42,245 bases of DNA from Solirubrobacterales bacterium (GTDB lineage Bacteria; Actinomycetota; Thermoleophilia; Solirubrobacterales; Thermoleophilaceae), in NCBI GenBank assembly GCA_012718975.1, contig JAAYBF010000069.1, positions 1-42,245 of the forward strand, written 5' to 3'. The notes under the pieces were generated by a model, which saw only the letters and a list, made by a program, of their open reading frames with translations, did no database searches and was not told the DNA's origin. Every line of letters begins with the position of its first letter. Position 1 is the first letter of the stretch. The position numbers were made by a program, and so were the translations under genes. Shown here piece by piece: positions 6,852 through 17,258 of this stretch.

Positions 6852-8009
6852 GTGATCGACTTCGAGCTGACCGACGAGCAGCGGCTGGTCCGCGACGCGG
6901 CACGCGAGTTCGCCGACGGGGTGATCGCCCCGCGCGCCCGCGAGAACGACCGCAACTCGACCTTCGACCACGGGCTGGTCGTGGAGCTGGCCGGGATGGG
7001 CTTCATCGGCCCGATCCTGCCGGAGGCCTACGGCGGCCGCGGGATCGACTACCGCACCTACGGGCTGATCGTCGAGGAGATCGGTCGCGCCGACTCCTCG
7101 GCGCGAACGGTGGTGTCGGTCAACACGTCGCTGGTCGGCTCGGCGATCGCCAAGTGGGGCAGCGAGGACCAGAAGGAGCGGTTCATCCCCGGCATCTGCT
7201 CCGGCGAGGCGCTCGGCTGCTTCGGGCTGACCGAGCCCGACACCGGCTCGGACGCGGCCAACCTCTCGACGCGCGCCGAGCGGATCGACGGCGGCTGGCG
7301 GCTGACCGGCCAGAAGCAGTGGATCTCGCTCGGCAACGTGGCGGCGTTCGCGCTGATCTTCGCCCAGACCGACCCGGGCGCCGGCCACCGCGGCCTCGCC
7401 GCCTTCCTGGTCCCGACCGACGCCCCCGGCTTCCAGAGCGCCGAGATCCACGGCAAGCTCGGCCTGCACGCCTCCGACACCGCGGAGCTGTTCCTCGACG
7501 GCGTGGAGGTCGGCGACGACGCGCTGCTCGGCGGTGTCGGCGACGGCTTCAAGGTCGCGATGACCGCGCTGGACTCCGGGCGCTTCAGCGTCTCGGCCGG
7601 CTGCGTCGGGATCTGCCAGGGGTGTGTCGACGCGTCGACCGCGTATGCGACCGAGCGCCGGCAGTTCGGCCGTCCGATCGCCGGCTTCCAGCTCGTGCAG
7701 GCGATGATCGCCGACATGGTCGTCGACACCCACGCGGCGCGCGGGCTGGTGTGGAAGGCGGCCTGGCTGAAGGACCGCGGCGAGCGCGGGACGCTCGAGA
7801 CCTCGGTCGCGAAGCTGTTCTCGACCGAGGCCGCGATCCGCTGCGCCAACGCCGCGATCCAGGTCCACGGCGGCTCCGGCTACGTCGACGACCATCCCGT
7901 CGAGCGCTACCTCCGCGACGCCCGCGTCACCACCCTCTACGAGGGCACCTCGCAGATCCAGAAGCTGATCATCGGCCGCCTGACGACGGGCATCGACGCG
8001 ATGACCTGA
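6852..8009 (+). CDS. Acyl-CoA dehydrogenase (FAD)
   Basis: This 385-residue flavoenzyme catalyses alpha,beta-dehydrogenation of an acyl-CoA. The two family signatures are clear: CFGLTEPDTGSDAAN (about 121-135) and RQFGRPIAGFQLVQAMIADM (about 271-290). The catalytic base is Glu364 in LYEGTSQIQ, the position used by short/medium-chain and glutaryl-type enzymes. HGGSGYVDDHPVERYLRDAR precedes it. Length is normal. The GTG start is supported by the N-terminal match (DFELTDEQRLVRDAAREFA). It converges on the TetR gene 36 bases downstream, which may control it or a related pathway. Chain-length preference is unknown. Confidence 0.93.
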   Translation: MIDFELTDEQRLVRDAAREFADGVIAPRARENDRNSTFDHGLVVELAGMGFIGPILPEAYGGRGIDYRTYGLIVEEIGRADSSARTVVSVNTSLVGSAIAKWGSEDQKERFIPGICSGEALGCFGLTEPDTGSDAANLSTRAERIDGGWRLTGQKQWISLGNVAAFALIFAQTDPGAGHRGLAAFLVPTDAPGFQSAEIHGKLGLHASDTAELFLDGVEVGDDALLGGVGDGFKVAMTALDSGRFSVSAGCVGICQGCVDASTAYATERRQFGRPIAGFQLVQAMIADMVVDTHAARGLVWKAAWLKDRGERGTLETSVAKLFSTEAAIRCANAAIQVHGGSGYVDDHPVERYLRDARVTTLYEGTSQIQKLIIGRLTTGIDAMT

Positions 8010-8014
8010 CGGGG

Positions 8015-8030
8015 CGCCGGCGGGCCGGCG
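8015..8030. terminator. Possible short terminator hairpin between ACAD and TetR genes
   Basis: CGCCGGC and GCCGGCG face each other with two bases between, in the 36-base gap between convergent stop codons. The loop is tight and there is no T-run, so this is a weak candidate for a shared terminator. Confidence 0.25.
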
Positions 8031-8045
8031 GGACGACGGCGGATA

Positions 8046-8702
8046 TCAGGGCCGCAGGGCGGCCCAGGCGGTGTCGGCGAGGTCGCGCTCGGCGGTGGCG
8101 AGCTCGTCGCCGGCGAGCGGGTCCGGGCCGTCGGGCGGCCAGCCCCGCGACGGCCCGAGAGCCAGGCGGCAGTACTCCTGAGCCGGGCCCATCCAGACGG
8201 CGTGCAGCAGCGGCTGGGCCAACAAGCGGATCTCGCAGCGCTCCGCACGCGGTCCGTACCAGCGGTCGATCACGCCGAACAGGGCCCGGTTGGTCGCGTC
8301 GATCCGGGCCTGCGCGAGCGGCGCGACCTCGATCTCGCGACGCTGAAGCAGCAGCCGCGCGCGGGCGGGCTCGCGCGCGGCCCAGCGCAGGTGCTCGACG
8401 ACGAAGCCCCGCACGACGGTCTCGGCGTTACCGTGGGGACTGGCGAGGACCGCCCTGAGCCGCTCCTGATAGCCGAGCAGCGACTGGACGTAGAGCGCCG
8501 TCGCGAGGCCCGCCTTGTCGCCGAAGTGGTGGTAGATGCTGCCCACGCTCATCTCGGACTGGAGCCGCAGGTCCTCGATCGTCGCCGTCTCGTAGCCCAT
8601 CTGGTCGAAGACCCGCAGCCCCGCCTCCATCGCGCGCCGCACGCTCCCACTCGGCCGCACGAGCGTCTCGTCCCCCCACCGCAGCCACATCGCCCTCGCC
8701 AC
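8046..8702 (-). CDS. TetR-family transcriptional regulator
   Basis: The 218-residue protein has a TetR N-terminal DNA-binding domain (about residues 18-65). Its helix-turn-helix reads ATIEDLRLQSEMSVGSIYHHFGDK in two parts, ATIEDLRLQSEMSVG then SIYHHFGDK. The all-helical C-terminal half would bind a ligand. The GTG at 8702 is preceded by GGAAGGGAG-type Shine-Dalgarno sequence (minus strand); an in-frame ATG at 8690 is an alternative. Unlike most neighbours it has a leader, and two pairs of TAGAA(C/T)-type palindromes lie 64 and 193 bases upstream, so autoregulation is likely. Targets may include the adjacent acyl-CoA dehydrogenase; ligand unknown, plausibly an acyl-CoA. Confidence 0.9.
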   Translation of the reverse strand: MARAMWLRWGDETLVRPSGSVRRAMEAGLRVFDQMGYETATIEDLRLQSEMSVGSIYHHFGDKAGLATALYVQSLLGYQERLRAVLASPHGNAETVVRGFVVEHLRWAAREPARARLLLQRREIEVAPLAQARIDATNRALFGVIDRWYGPRAERCEIRLLAQPLLHAVWMGPAQEYCRLALGPSRGWPPDGPDPLAGDELATAERDLADTAWAALRP

Positions 8703-8765
8703 ACCCGCTCCCTTCCACCCGTACAGCCTTCGGCGGCCGGAGACGGTGCACCCGCTCCCCGACCC

Positions 8766-8793
8766 TAGAACCCCATTCTAGAACAGAGTTCTA
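8766..8793. promoter_or_regulatory. Tandem operator pair 1 (TetR-type palindromes)
   Basis: Two 15-base palindromes share their outer TA. TAGAACCCCATTCTA spans 8766-8780 (one mismatch) and TAGAACAGAGTTCTA spans 8779-8793 (perfect arms). Each has two 6-base arms around a 3-base centre, and the centres are 13 bases apart. The A/T content stands out against the surrounding DNA. They lie just upstream of the tetR start. Binding by that protein is inferred. Confidence 0.7.
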
Positions 8794-8861
8794 AGGGAGT
8801 CCGCCTGGCCGCGTACTGGCGACCGCATGCGACAGCCCAGGCGGCAGCGACAGGAGAGCCC

Positions 8862-8881
8862 GGGGGCCGAGTCGGGCCCCC
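8862..8881. repeat. GC hairpin between the two operator pairs
   Basis: GGGGGCC (8862-8868) and GGCCCCC (8875-8881) form a perfect 7-bp stem with the 6-base loop GAGTCG. It could be a terminator or merely chance in GC-rich DNA; no T-run follows. Confidence 0.35.
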
Positions 8882-8894
8882 AGAGCTTCGATTC

Positions 8895-8922
8895 TAGAAT
8901 AGCATTCTAGAATCAGATTCTA
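8895..8922. promoter_or_regulatory. Tandem operator pair 2 (TetR-type palindromes)
   Basis: TAGAATAGCATTCTA (8895-8909) and TAGAATCAGATTCTA (8908-8922) are both perfect 6-3-6 palindromes, again sharing the TA at their junction with centres 13 bases apart. This repeats the architecture of pair 1, 129 bases away. A second promoter or a DNA loop with pair 1 is possible. No gene clearly starts from this pair. Confidence 0.7.
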
Positions 8923-8925
8923 GGC

Positions 8926-9122
8926 TCGACGATACCTCTCAGCCACCCCGTGCCAAGCGAGCGCGGCGCGCTGCGTCCTCCGTCATAGTTGACCGGCCGT
9001 CCGCACGGCTGGCTCCGACCCGGCTGGCCGCTCTGCTTCCGCCGGCGCCACGACACCCAGATCAAGGATGCGCTCGACCGTGCCGAGGCCGAGCTTGCCG
9101 GCACGCCATGCGGCCCCGCCCG
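8926..9122. other. Non-coding stretch between operator array and aconitase gene
   Basis: About 200 bases with no gene I can support. Short open frames exist on both strands but show no recognisable domain, no Shine-Dalgarno and no codon pattern like the neighbours. With the operator region it makes the only intergenic gap over 300 bases in the window (8703-9122). It could hold the decayed remnant of a gene once driven from operator pair 2. Confidence 0.5.
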
Positions 9123-11906
<2,784 letters not shown>

Positions 11907-11913
11907 TTGCAGA

Positions 11914-11919
11914 ACGGTA
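11914..11919 (-). promoter_or_regulatory. Candidate -10 box for aconitase
   Basis: TACCGT (minus strand) ends seven bases before the GTG at 11906. The divergent gene has its own box at 11940-11945, so both promoters fit in a 45-base gap. Confidence 0.3.
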
Positions 11920-11939
11920 CCTGTAGCCGCCGGTCCCTG

Positions 11940-11945
11940 TAGCTT
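11940..11945 (+). promoter_or_regulatory. Candidate -10 box for the secreted protein gene
   Basis: TAGCTT ends six bases before the ATG at 11952, the recurrent leaderless spacing in this window. No -35 element can be placed. Confidence 0.4.
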
Positions 11946-11951
11946 GGGGCA

Positions 11952-12596
11952 ATGCGCAAATCCCTTCGCCGTACTCTCGTCGCGACCGCCTTCGCAGCGG
12001 TCGCCGTGGCGGTTCCCGCGGCCCCGGCCGCGGCCCAGGCGCCGACCGTCTGCCCCGCCACCTTCCACGTCCTCCACGACGACCGCATCGGTGCCGTGAG
12101 CCTGCCGCAGGGCCACTACCGCGTCACCGTACGTGGGGGCATCAGCTGCCCCGCCTCGACCGACCTGCTCGCCCAGTTCCTCGAGGACTGGGACGGCGTC
12201 CTGCCGCGTCCCTGGCGGGTGGCCTCGCCGCGCGCCGGCCGGGCGAACTTCTCGCGCGGACGCAGCGGCGCGGGCTTCGCCGTCCGCCGCGTCGGCAAGG
12301 CGAGCGGCGGCGGCGGTGGCGGCCGCCACCCCGGCTTCGGCCTGCTCTGCCCGGGCACCTTCGAGGTGCTCCACAACGACCGGATCGGCCGGCTGCGCCT
12401 GCCGATGGGCGAGTACACGATCACCCTGCTGGCCCACAACCGGCCGACCTGCCAGCGCGCGTCGACCCTGTTCGCGCGCTTCCTGCAGCGGCCGGACGGC
12501 CGGCTGCCGGGGCGCTGGGGACTCGATCCGACCAGCGGCACCTTCCGCCGCGGCTACGGCAACTTCGGCTTCCGGGTCAAGCCGGCGTTTGACTAG
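11952..12596 (+). CDS. Secreted protein with a duplicated ~80-residue domain
   Basis: I do not recognise a named family for this 214-residue protein. It begins with a Sec signal peptide (basic MRKSLRR, hydrophobic core, likely cleavage after the AAA-type sites near residue 28). Two copies of one domain follow: residues 34 to about 113 and 133 to about 210, joined by a Gly-rich linker (119-124). Shared pattern: CPxTFxVLHxDRIG, LPxGxY, a second Cys, FL, DGxLPxxW, FxRGxxGxGFxV. Each copy has two cysteines (34/66 and 133/167), likely one disulfide per domain outside the cell. The end overlaps the following enzyme gene by eight bases. Confidence 0.85.
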   Translation: MRKSLRRTLVATAFAAVAVAVPAAPAAAQAPTVCPATFHVLHDDRIGAVSLPQGHYRVTVRGGISCPASTDLLAQFLEDWDGVLPRPWRVASPRAGRANFSRGRSGAGFAVRRVGKASGGGGGGRHPGFGLLCPGTFEVLHNDRIGRLRLPMGEYTITLLAHNRPTCQRASTLFARFLQRPDGRLPGRWGLDPTSGTFRRGYGNFGFRVKPAFD

Positions 12597-13776
12597 CTGG
12601 GAGAACTACGAGCGTGCGTGTGCGGGGCTCGACGCCCCGTACGCGCTGCTCGACCTCGACGCCACGTGGGAGAACGCAGCGTCGATGCTCCACCGGGCGG
12701 GGGGCAAGCCGATCCGGGTGGCGAGCAAGTCGGTGCGGTGCAGGGACGTCCTGCACCGCATCCTCGCCCGCGACGAGGGGTTCCGGGGGCTGATGACCTT
12801 CACGCTGGCCGAGACCCTGTGGCTGGCCGAGCAGGGGTTCGGCGACCTCCTGCTCGCCTACCCGACCGCCGACCGCGCGGCGCTCGAGCGGCTCGCGCGG
12901 ATCGAGGGCGACGGCCGGCCGATCGTCATGGTCGACTCGGCCGAGCAGCTCGACCTGATCGCCGCCGCCGCGCCAGGCCCGGCGGCGCCGATCCGGCTCT
13001 GCCTCGAGTTCGACACCGGCTACCGCCTGCCGGGCGGACTGGGGACCGTCGGCCCGAAGCGCTCGCCGATCCGCACGCCCGCCCAGGCGGCGGCGCTCGC
13101 GCGCGACATCGTCCGCCGGCCCGGGCTCGAGCTGGCGGCGCTGATGGGCTACGAGGGCCACGTCGCCGGCGTCGGCGACCGGCCGCTGGGCAAGCCGCTG
13201 CAGGGCCCCGCGATCCGCGCCATGCAGCGCGCCTCGGTCGCCGAGATCGCCGACCGGCGGGCGGCGATCGTCGCCGCGGTGCGGGCGGTCACGCCGGTCG
13301 CGATCGTCAACGGCGGCGGCACCGGCAGCCTCCACACCACCGCCGCCGAGGCGGCCGTCACCGAGGTCACCGCCGGCTCGGGCTTCTATGCGCCGACCCT
13401 CTTCGACCGCTACTCCGCCTTCGCGCAGCGCCCCGCCGCGATGTTCGCGCTGCCGGTCGTCCGCCGGCCACGACCGGACACGGTCACGCTGCTCGGCGGC
13501 GGCTACGTCGCCTCCGGCCCGAGCGGTCGCGACCGGCTGCCCGAGCCGTACCTGCCGGGCGGCCTGAAGCTCGACCCGTTCGAGGGCGCGGGCGAGGTCC
13601 AGACGCCGGTCCGCGGTGATGCCGCGCGGCGGCTGCGCCTCGGCGACAGCGTCTACCTGCGCCACGCCAAGGCCGGCGAGCTGTGCGAGCGCTTCGACAC
13701 CATCCACCTGCTCGCCGGCGGCGAGATCGTCGACGAGGTCCCGACCTACCGCGGCGACGGCCATGCCTTCCTGTAG
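12589..13776 (+). CDS. PLP-dependent alanine-racemase-fold enzyme (amino acid deaminase/aldolase-like)
   Basis: The 395-residue protein has an alanine-racemase N-terminal TIM barrel and a D-serine dehydratase/D-threonine aldolase-like C-terminal domain. The PLP lysine is in the early [13 protein letters not shown] segment (about residues 38-50). [10 protein letters not shown] binds cofactor phosphate, and [13 protein letters not shown] follows. Family members cleave or deaminate D- or beta-hydroxy amino acids; the substrate here is not known. No ATG is available near the family N terminus, so I use TTG 12589, which overlaps the secreted protein gene by eight bases and gives an N terminus of family length. 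The 3' end overlaps the sulfatase gene by 14 bases. Confidence 0.85.
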   Translation: MTSWENYERACAGLDAPYALLDLDATWENAASMLHRAGGKPIRVASKSVRCRDVLHRILARDEGFRGLMTFTLAETLWLAEQGFGDLLLAYPTADRAALERLARIEGDGRPIVMVDSAEQLDLIAAAAPGPAAPIRLCLEFDTGYRLPGGLGTVGPKRSPIRTPAQAAALARDIVRRPGLELAALMGYEGHVAGVGDRPLGKPLQGPAIRAMQRASVAEIADRRAAIVAAVRAVTPVAIVNGGGTGSLHTTAAEAAVTEVTAGSGFYAPTLFDRYSAFAQRPAAMFALPVVRRPRPDTVTLLGGGYVASGPSGRDRLPEPYLPGGLKLDPFEGAGEVQTPVRGDAARRLRLGDSVYLRHAKAGELCERFDTIHLLAGGEIVDEVPTYRGDGHAFL

Positions 13777-15565
13777 GCGCGCGCTCGCGCTCGCCGCGGC
13801 GGCGCTCGCCCTCGCCGGCGCGGCCGGCGGCCCGGGCGCGGCCGCAGCCGGCGCCCAGCAGACCCGCCCGAACATCGTCTTCGTGATGACCGACGACCAG
13901 ACACCGGCGTCGGTCGACTACCAGCGCAACGTCCGGCTGCTGCGCGACCAGGGCGCCTCCTTCGACCACACGGTCGCGACCTTCCCGCTCTGCTGCCCGT
14001 CGCGGGCCACCTACTACTCGGGCCAGTACTCCCACAACCACGGCGTGCTGCACAACGCGGGGCCGTTCGGCGGCTACACCCGCTTCGACAACTCCAACAC
14101 GCTGCCGATGTGGCTGCGCGCCGCCGGCTACCGGACGATGCACGTCGGTCGCTACCTCAACGGCTACGGCGTCCAGAACGCGGTGCTGACCGAGATCCCG
14201 CCGGGCTGGGACGACTGGATCTCGGGCCTCGGCGAGCAGAGCTCGATCTTCAACTACGGCGCCTGGCTGACCAACGAGAACGGCGAGATCTTCAGCCGGC
14301 CCGGCCCCGACCATCCGGGCGAGTACCAGACCGACTTCTACGGCCGACGCGCCGCCGAGCTGGTCGACGCCCACGCCCCCTCCGACCAGCCGTTCTTCCT
14401 CTCGCTGACCTTCCCCGCCCCGCATCTCGGCGCGCCGCGCGACCCCGACGATCCCGGCCTGATCGGCACGCCGTCGCCCGCTCCGCGCCACCGCGACATG
14501 TTCTCCGCGCTGGCGCTGCCGCGGCCCCCCAACTTCGACGCGGCCGACGTAGCGCTCAAGCCGCGGATCGTCGCCGACCGGCCGCGGATGTCACCGGACC
14601 TGATCGCCGCAGTGCAGGAGAACTACCAGCAGGAGCTCGAGGCGCTGCAGTCCGTCGATGACGCCGTCGGCGGGCTGATCGAGGCGCTGCGCCGCCAGGG
14701 CGAGTTCGACCAGACCCTGTTCGTCTACACCTCCGACAACGGGTTCTTCCACGGCGAGCACCGGATCGCCTCCGAGAAGGTGCTGCCCTACGACGCCGCC
14801 GCGCGGATCCCGCTGATCGTGCGCGGCCCCGGCGTGCCGCGCGGCCTGCGGCTCGACAACCTCGTCGCCAACATCGACTGGGCGCCGACGCTCGTCGACG
14901 TCGCCGACGCGCGCGCCGGGCGGCTGATGGACGGGCGTTCGCTGTTCGACGTGATCGACGACCCCCGCCGCGAGCGCGGCCGCGAGATCGTGCTGGAGAA
15001 CGGGGTCGGCGCCAACGGCGTGCCGCGCTACCGGGCGCTGCGCAACCAGCGCTACCTCTGGATCCAGCACACGCGCAGCGGCGAGTACGAGCTCTACGAC
15101 CACGTCGCCGACCCCTACGAGCTGGACAACCTCGCCGACGTCGAGGCCTACGCGCCGGTCCGGACCGCGATGGCCAGGCGGCTGCGCTCGCTGCAGCGCT
15201 GCCACGGCCCGCGGCGCTGCACGGCGAGCCGGCCACGGCTGCGCCTGGGCGTGCGGGCGGCGCCGCCGCGCACCGCGGTCCAGCGCCGCCGCGCCGAGCG
15301 CGTCCGGGCGCTGGGCGAGGGCCGCTGCGTCGTCGACGACGTCCGCCTGTCGCTGGCCGGCGACGACCTCGCCGCGGTCGTGCGCGCCGTCTACTTCCGC
15401 GGCGGCCGGCGGCTGCGCGCCACCCGCCGGACGCCGTTCGCCGTCCGAGTGCCGGCGGCCCGCCTGGGCCGTGCCCGCACCCACCCGCTGCGCGTGCGGG
15501 TCACGACCTTCGACGGCCGCAGCGCGACCTACGACCGCGTCGCCCGCCGCTGCGCCCGTCGGTGA
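13763..15565 (+). CDS. Secreted sulfatase with C-terminal extension
   Basis: This 600-residue protein is a formylglycine-dependent sulfatase. After a signal peptide (about residues 1-32, Ala-rich) the metal-binding NIVFVMTDDQ appears. Then comes the maturation motif C77-C-P-S-R with downstream YYSGQYSHNHG; Cys77 should be converted to formylglycine by a separate enzyme not seen here. TSDNGFFHGEH and a C-terminal LYDHVADPYELDNLAD complete the domain, by about residue 475. The last 120 residues form an Arg-rich, Cys-containing extension resembling an Ig-like repeat (VYFRGGRRLRATRRTPFAVRV, then HPLRVRVTTFDGR). The start at 13763 overlaps the previous gene by 14 bases. Substrate unknown. Confidence 0.9.
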   Translation: MPSCRRALALAAAALALAGAAGGPGAAAAGAQQTRPNIVFVMTDDQTPASVDYQRNVRLLRDQGASFDHTVATFPLCCPSRATYYSGQYSHNHGVLHNAGPFGGYTRFDNSNTLPMWLRAAGYRTMHVGRYLNGYGVQNAVLTEIPPGWDDWISGLGEQSSIFNYGAWLTNENGEIFSRPGPDHPGEYQTDFYGRRAAELVDAHAPSDQPFFLSLTFPAPHLGAPRDPDDPGLIGTPSPAPRHRDMFSALALPRPPNFDAADVALKPRIVADRPRMSPDLIAAVQENYQQELEALQSVDDAVGGLIEALRRQGEFDQTLFVYTSDNGFFHGEHRIASEKVLPYDAAARIPLIVRGPGVPRGLRLDNLVANIDWAPTLVDVADARAGRLMDGRSLFDVIDDPRRERGREIVLENGVGANGVPRYRALRNQRYLWIQHTRSGEYELYDHVADPYELDNLADVEAYAPVRTAMARRLRSLQRCHGPRRCTASRPRLRLGVRAAPPRTAVQRRRAERVRALGEGRCVVDDVRLSLAGDDLAAVVRAVYFRGGRRLRATRRTPFAVRVPAARLGRARTHPLRVRVTTFDGRSATYDRVARRCARR

Positions 15566-15576
15566 CTGGCCGATGA

Positions 15577-15592
15577 CTGGCCGGCCGGCCAG
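15577..15592. repeat. Perfect 16-bp palindrome before the GMC oxidoreductase gene
   Basis: CTGGCCGGCCGGCCAG lies 12 bases after the sulfatase stop. TGACTGGCC occurs twice just before and into it (15563-15571 and 15574-15582). It may terminate the sulfatase operon or act as an operator; a TAGACT box follows at 15609-15614. Confidence 0.4.
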
Positions 15593-15608
15593 CAGTTCCT
15601 ACCGCGAG

Positions 15609-15614
15609 TAGACT
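15609..15614 (+). promoter_or_regulatory. Candidate -10 box for the GMC oxidoreductase
   Basis: TAGACT lies 45 bases before the GTG at 15660, so this transcript would have a leader of roughly 38 bases, unlike its leaderless neighbours. No clear -35 element is visible. Confidence 0.3.
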
Positions 15615-15659
15615 CCGCGTCGCGGTCGCCGCCCGGCGCCGCCTCCCCCGTTTCCCCCC

Positions 15660-17255
15660 GTGCCCGCGAAGCTCGACTACGACCACGACTGGCTGGTGAT
15701 CGGCTCCGGCTTCGGCGGCAGCGTGTCGGCGCTGCGGCTCGCCGAGAAGGGCTACTCGGTCGGCGTGCTGGAGTGCGGCCGCCGCTTCGCCGACGGCGAC
15801 ATGCCGCGCTCGACCTGGGATCTGAGGCGCTACTTCTGGAGCCCGTACCTCGGCCTGCGCGGGATCTTCCGCGTCACCACCTTCAAGGACGTCACCGTCG
15901 TCTCGGGCAGCGGCGTCGGCGGCGGCAGCCTCGGCTACGCCAACACGCTCTACGTGCCGCCCGAGCGGTTCTTCGCCGACCCGCAGTGGGCGGGCATGGC
16001 CGACTGGCAGTCGGCCCTGGCGCCCCACTACGCGGAGGCGCAGCGGATGCTCGGCGTCGTCGACTACACCGACGACGACCCGGCCGGCGACCTGCTGCGC
16101 GAGTTCGGCGCCGAGCTGGGCGTCTCCGAGACCTTCCGCCGGGCCCGCGTCGGCGTCTACCTCGGCGAGCCGGGCAAGACGGTGCCGGACCCGTTCTTCG
16201 GCGGCGAGGGGCCGGACCGGACCGGCTGCCTGCAGTGCGGCCGCTGCATGGTCGGCTGCCCGCACGGAGCGAAGAACAGCCTGCCCAAGAACTACCTCTG
16301 GCTGGCCGAGCGGCGCGGCGCCGTGGTCACGCCCGACCGCGAGGTCGTCGAGGTCCGCCCACTCGGCGCGCCCGACGGCTCCGACGGCTACGCCGTCTAC
16401 ACGGAGCGGCCCGGCGCCTGGCGGCGGCGCGACCGGCGCATGCACACCGCCCGCGGCGTCGTGATCGCCGCCGGACCGCTCGGCACCAACCGGCTGCTGG
16501 CCAACTGCCGCCACAGCGGCGCGCTGCCGCGCCTCTCGCGCCGCCTCGGCGAGCTGGTGCGGACCAACAGCGAGGCGATCCTTGCGGTGACCGTCCCCGA
16601 CGACAGCGTCGACTACACGCGCCGCGTCGCGATCACCTCGAGCATCTACCCGGACCCCGACACCCACGTCGAGACCGTCGTCTACGGCAACGAGGGCGGC
16701 GCGGTCAAGCTGCTGCAGACGCTGCTGGTCGGCGACGGGACGCGCGTGACGCGGCCGCTGAAGCTGCTCGGCGCGATCCTGCGCCACCCCGGCCGGCTGG
16801 CGAGCCTGCTGCTGCGGCCGGGCTGGTCGCGCCGGACGATCGTCCTGCTGGTGATGCAGACGCTCGACAACGCGATCTCGCTGCGCCCGCGACCGCTGCC
16901 CAACGGGCGCGTGCGGCTGCAGACCGAGCAGGACCCCGAGAAGCCGATCCCGACGTTCATCCCGGTCGCCAACCAGGCCGCCGAGTGGTTCTCGGAGCGG
17001 ACCGGCGGGATCGCCCAGAGCGCGACCTCAGAGGCGCTGTTCAACGTCCCGACGACCGCCCATATCCTCGGCGGCGCGGTGATCGGGCCAGACGCCGAGC
17101 AGGGTGTCGTCGACGGCGACCAGCGCGTCTACGGATACGAGAACCTGCTCGTCTGCGACGGCGCCGCGGTGCCCGCCAACCCGGGCGTCAACCCGAGCCT
17201 GACGATCACCGCGCTCGCCGAGCACGCGATGGCGGCGATCCCGCCGCGCGGCTGA
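15660..17255 (+). CDS. GMC-family oxidoreductase, ChoD (cholesterol oxidase)-like
   Basis: The 531-residue flavoprotein has an N-terminal FAD motif (VIGSGFGGSVSALRLAEKG, about residues 13-31) and a GMC-type VVSGSGVGGGSLGYANTLYVPP segment split over about residues 80-101. The C terminus carries NPGVNPSLTITALAEHA. The middle contains a four-cysteine cluster, GCLQCGRCMVGCPHGAKNS (about 189-207), which I recall as typical of mycobacterial ChoD relatives. The likely role is oxidation of a sterol-like or other hydrophobic alcohol. There is no twin-arginine signal, so it is cytoplasmic or membrane-associated. Its stop is three bases from that of convergent trxB. True cholesterol oxidase activity is not established by sequence. 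Confidence 0.87.
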   Translation: MPAKLDYDHDWLVIGSGFGGSVSALRLAEKGYSVGVLECGRRFADGDMPRSTWDLRRYFWSPYLGLRGIFRVTTFKDVTVVSGSGVGGGSLGYANTLYVPPERFFADPQWAGMADWQSALAPHYAEAQRMLGVVDYTDDDPAGDLLREFGAELGVSETFRRARVGVYLGEPGKTVPDPFFGGEGPDRTGCLQCGRCMVGCPHGAKNSLPKNYLWLAERRGAVVTPDREVVEVRPLGAPDGSDGYAVYTERPGAWRRRDRRMHTARGVVIAAGPLGTNRLLANCRHSGALPRLSRRLGELVRTNSEAILAVTVPDDSVDYTRRVAITSSIYPDPDTHVETVVYGNEGGAVKLLQTLLVGDGTRVTRPLKLLGAILRHPGRLASLLLRPGWSRRTIVLLVMQTLDNAISLRPRPLPNGRVRLQTEQDPEKPIPTFIPVANQAAEWFSERTGGIAQSATSEALFNVPTTAHILGGAVIGPDAEQGVVDGDQRVYGYENLLVCDGAAVPANPGVNPSLTITALAEHAMAAIPPRG

Positions 17256-17258
17256 CCG

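Noticed and set aside
8827-8910. 27-codon open frame (ATG at 8827) ending inside operator pair 2
   Set aside because: There is no ribosome site, no hydrophobic or conserved pattern, and its end is fixed by the TAG in the palindrome. More likely chance.
11907-12437. N-terminal extension of aconitase to an upstream start
   Set aside because: It would run through the opposite-strand secreted protein gene. The family N terminus ([11 protein letters not shown]) begins right after the GTG at 11906.
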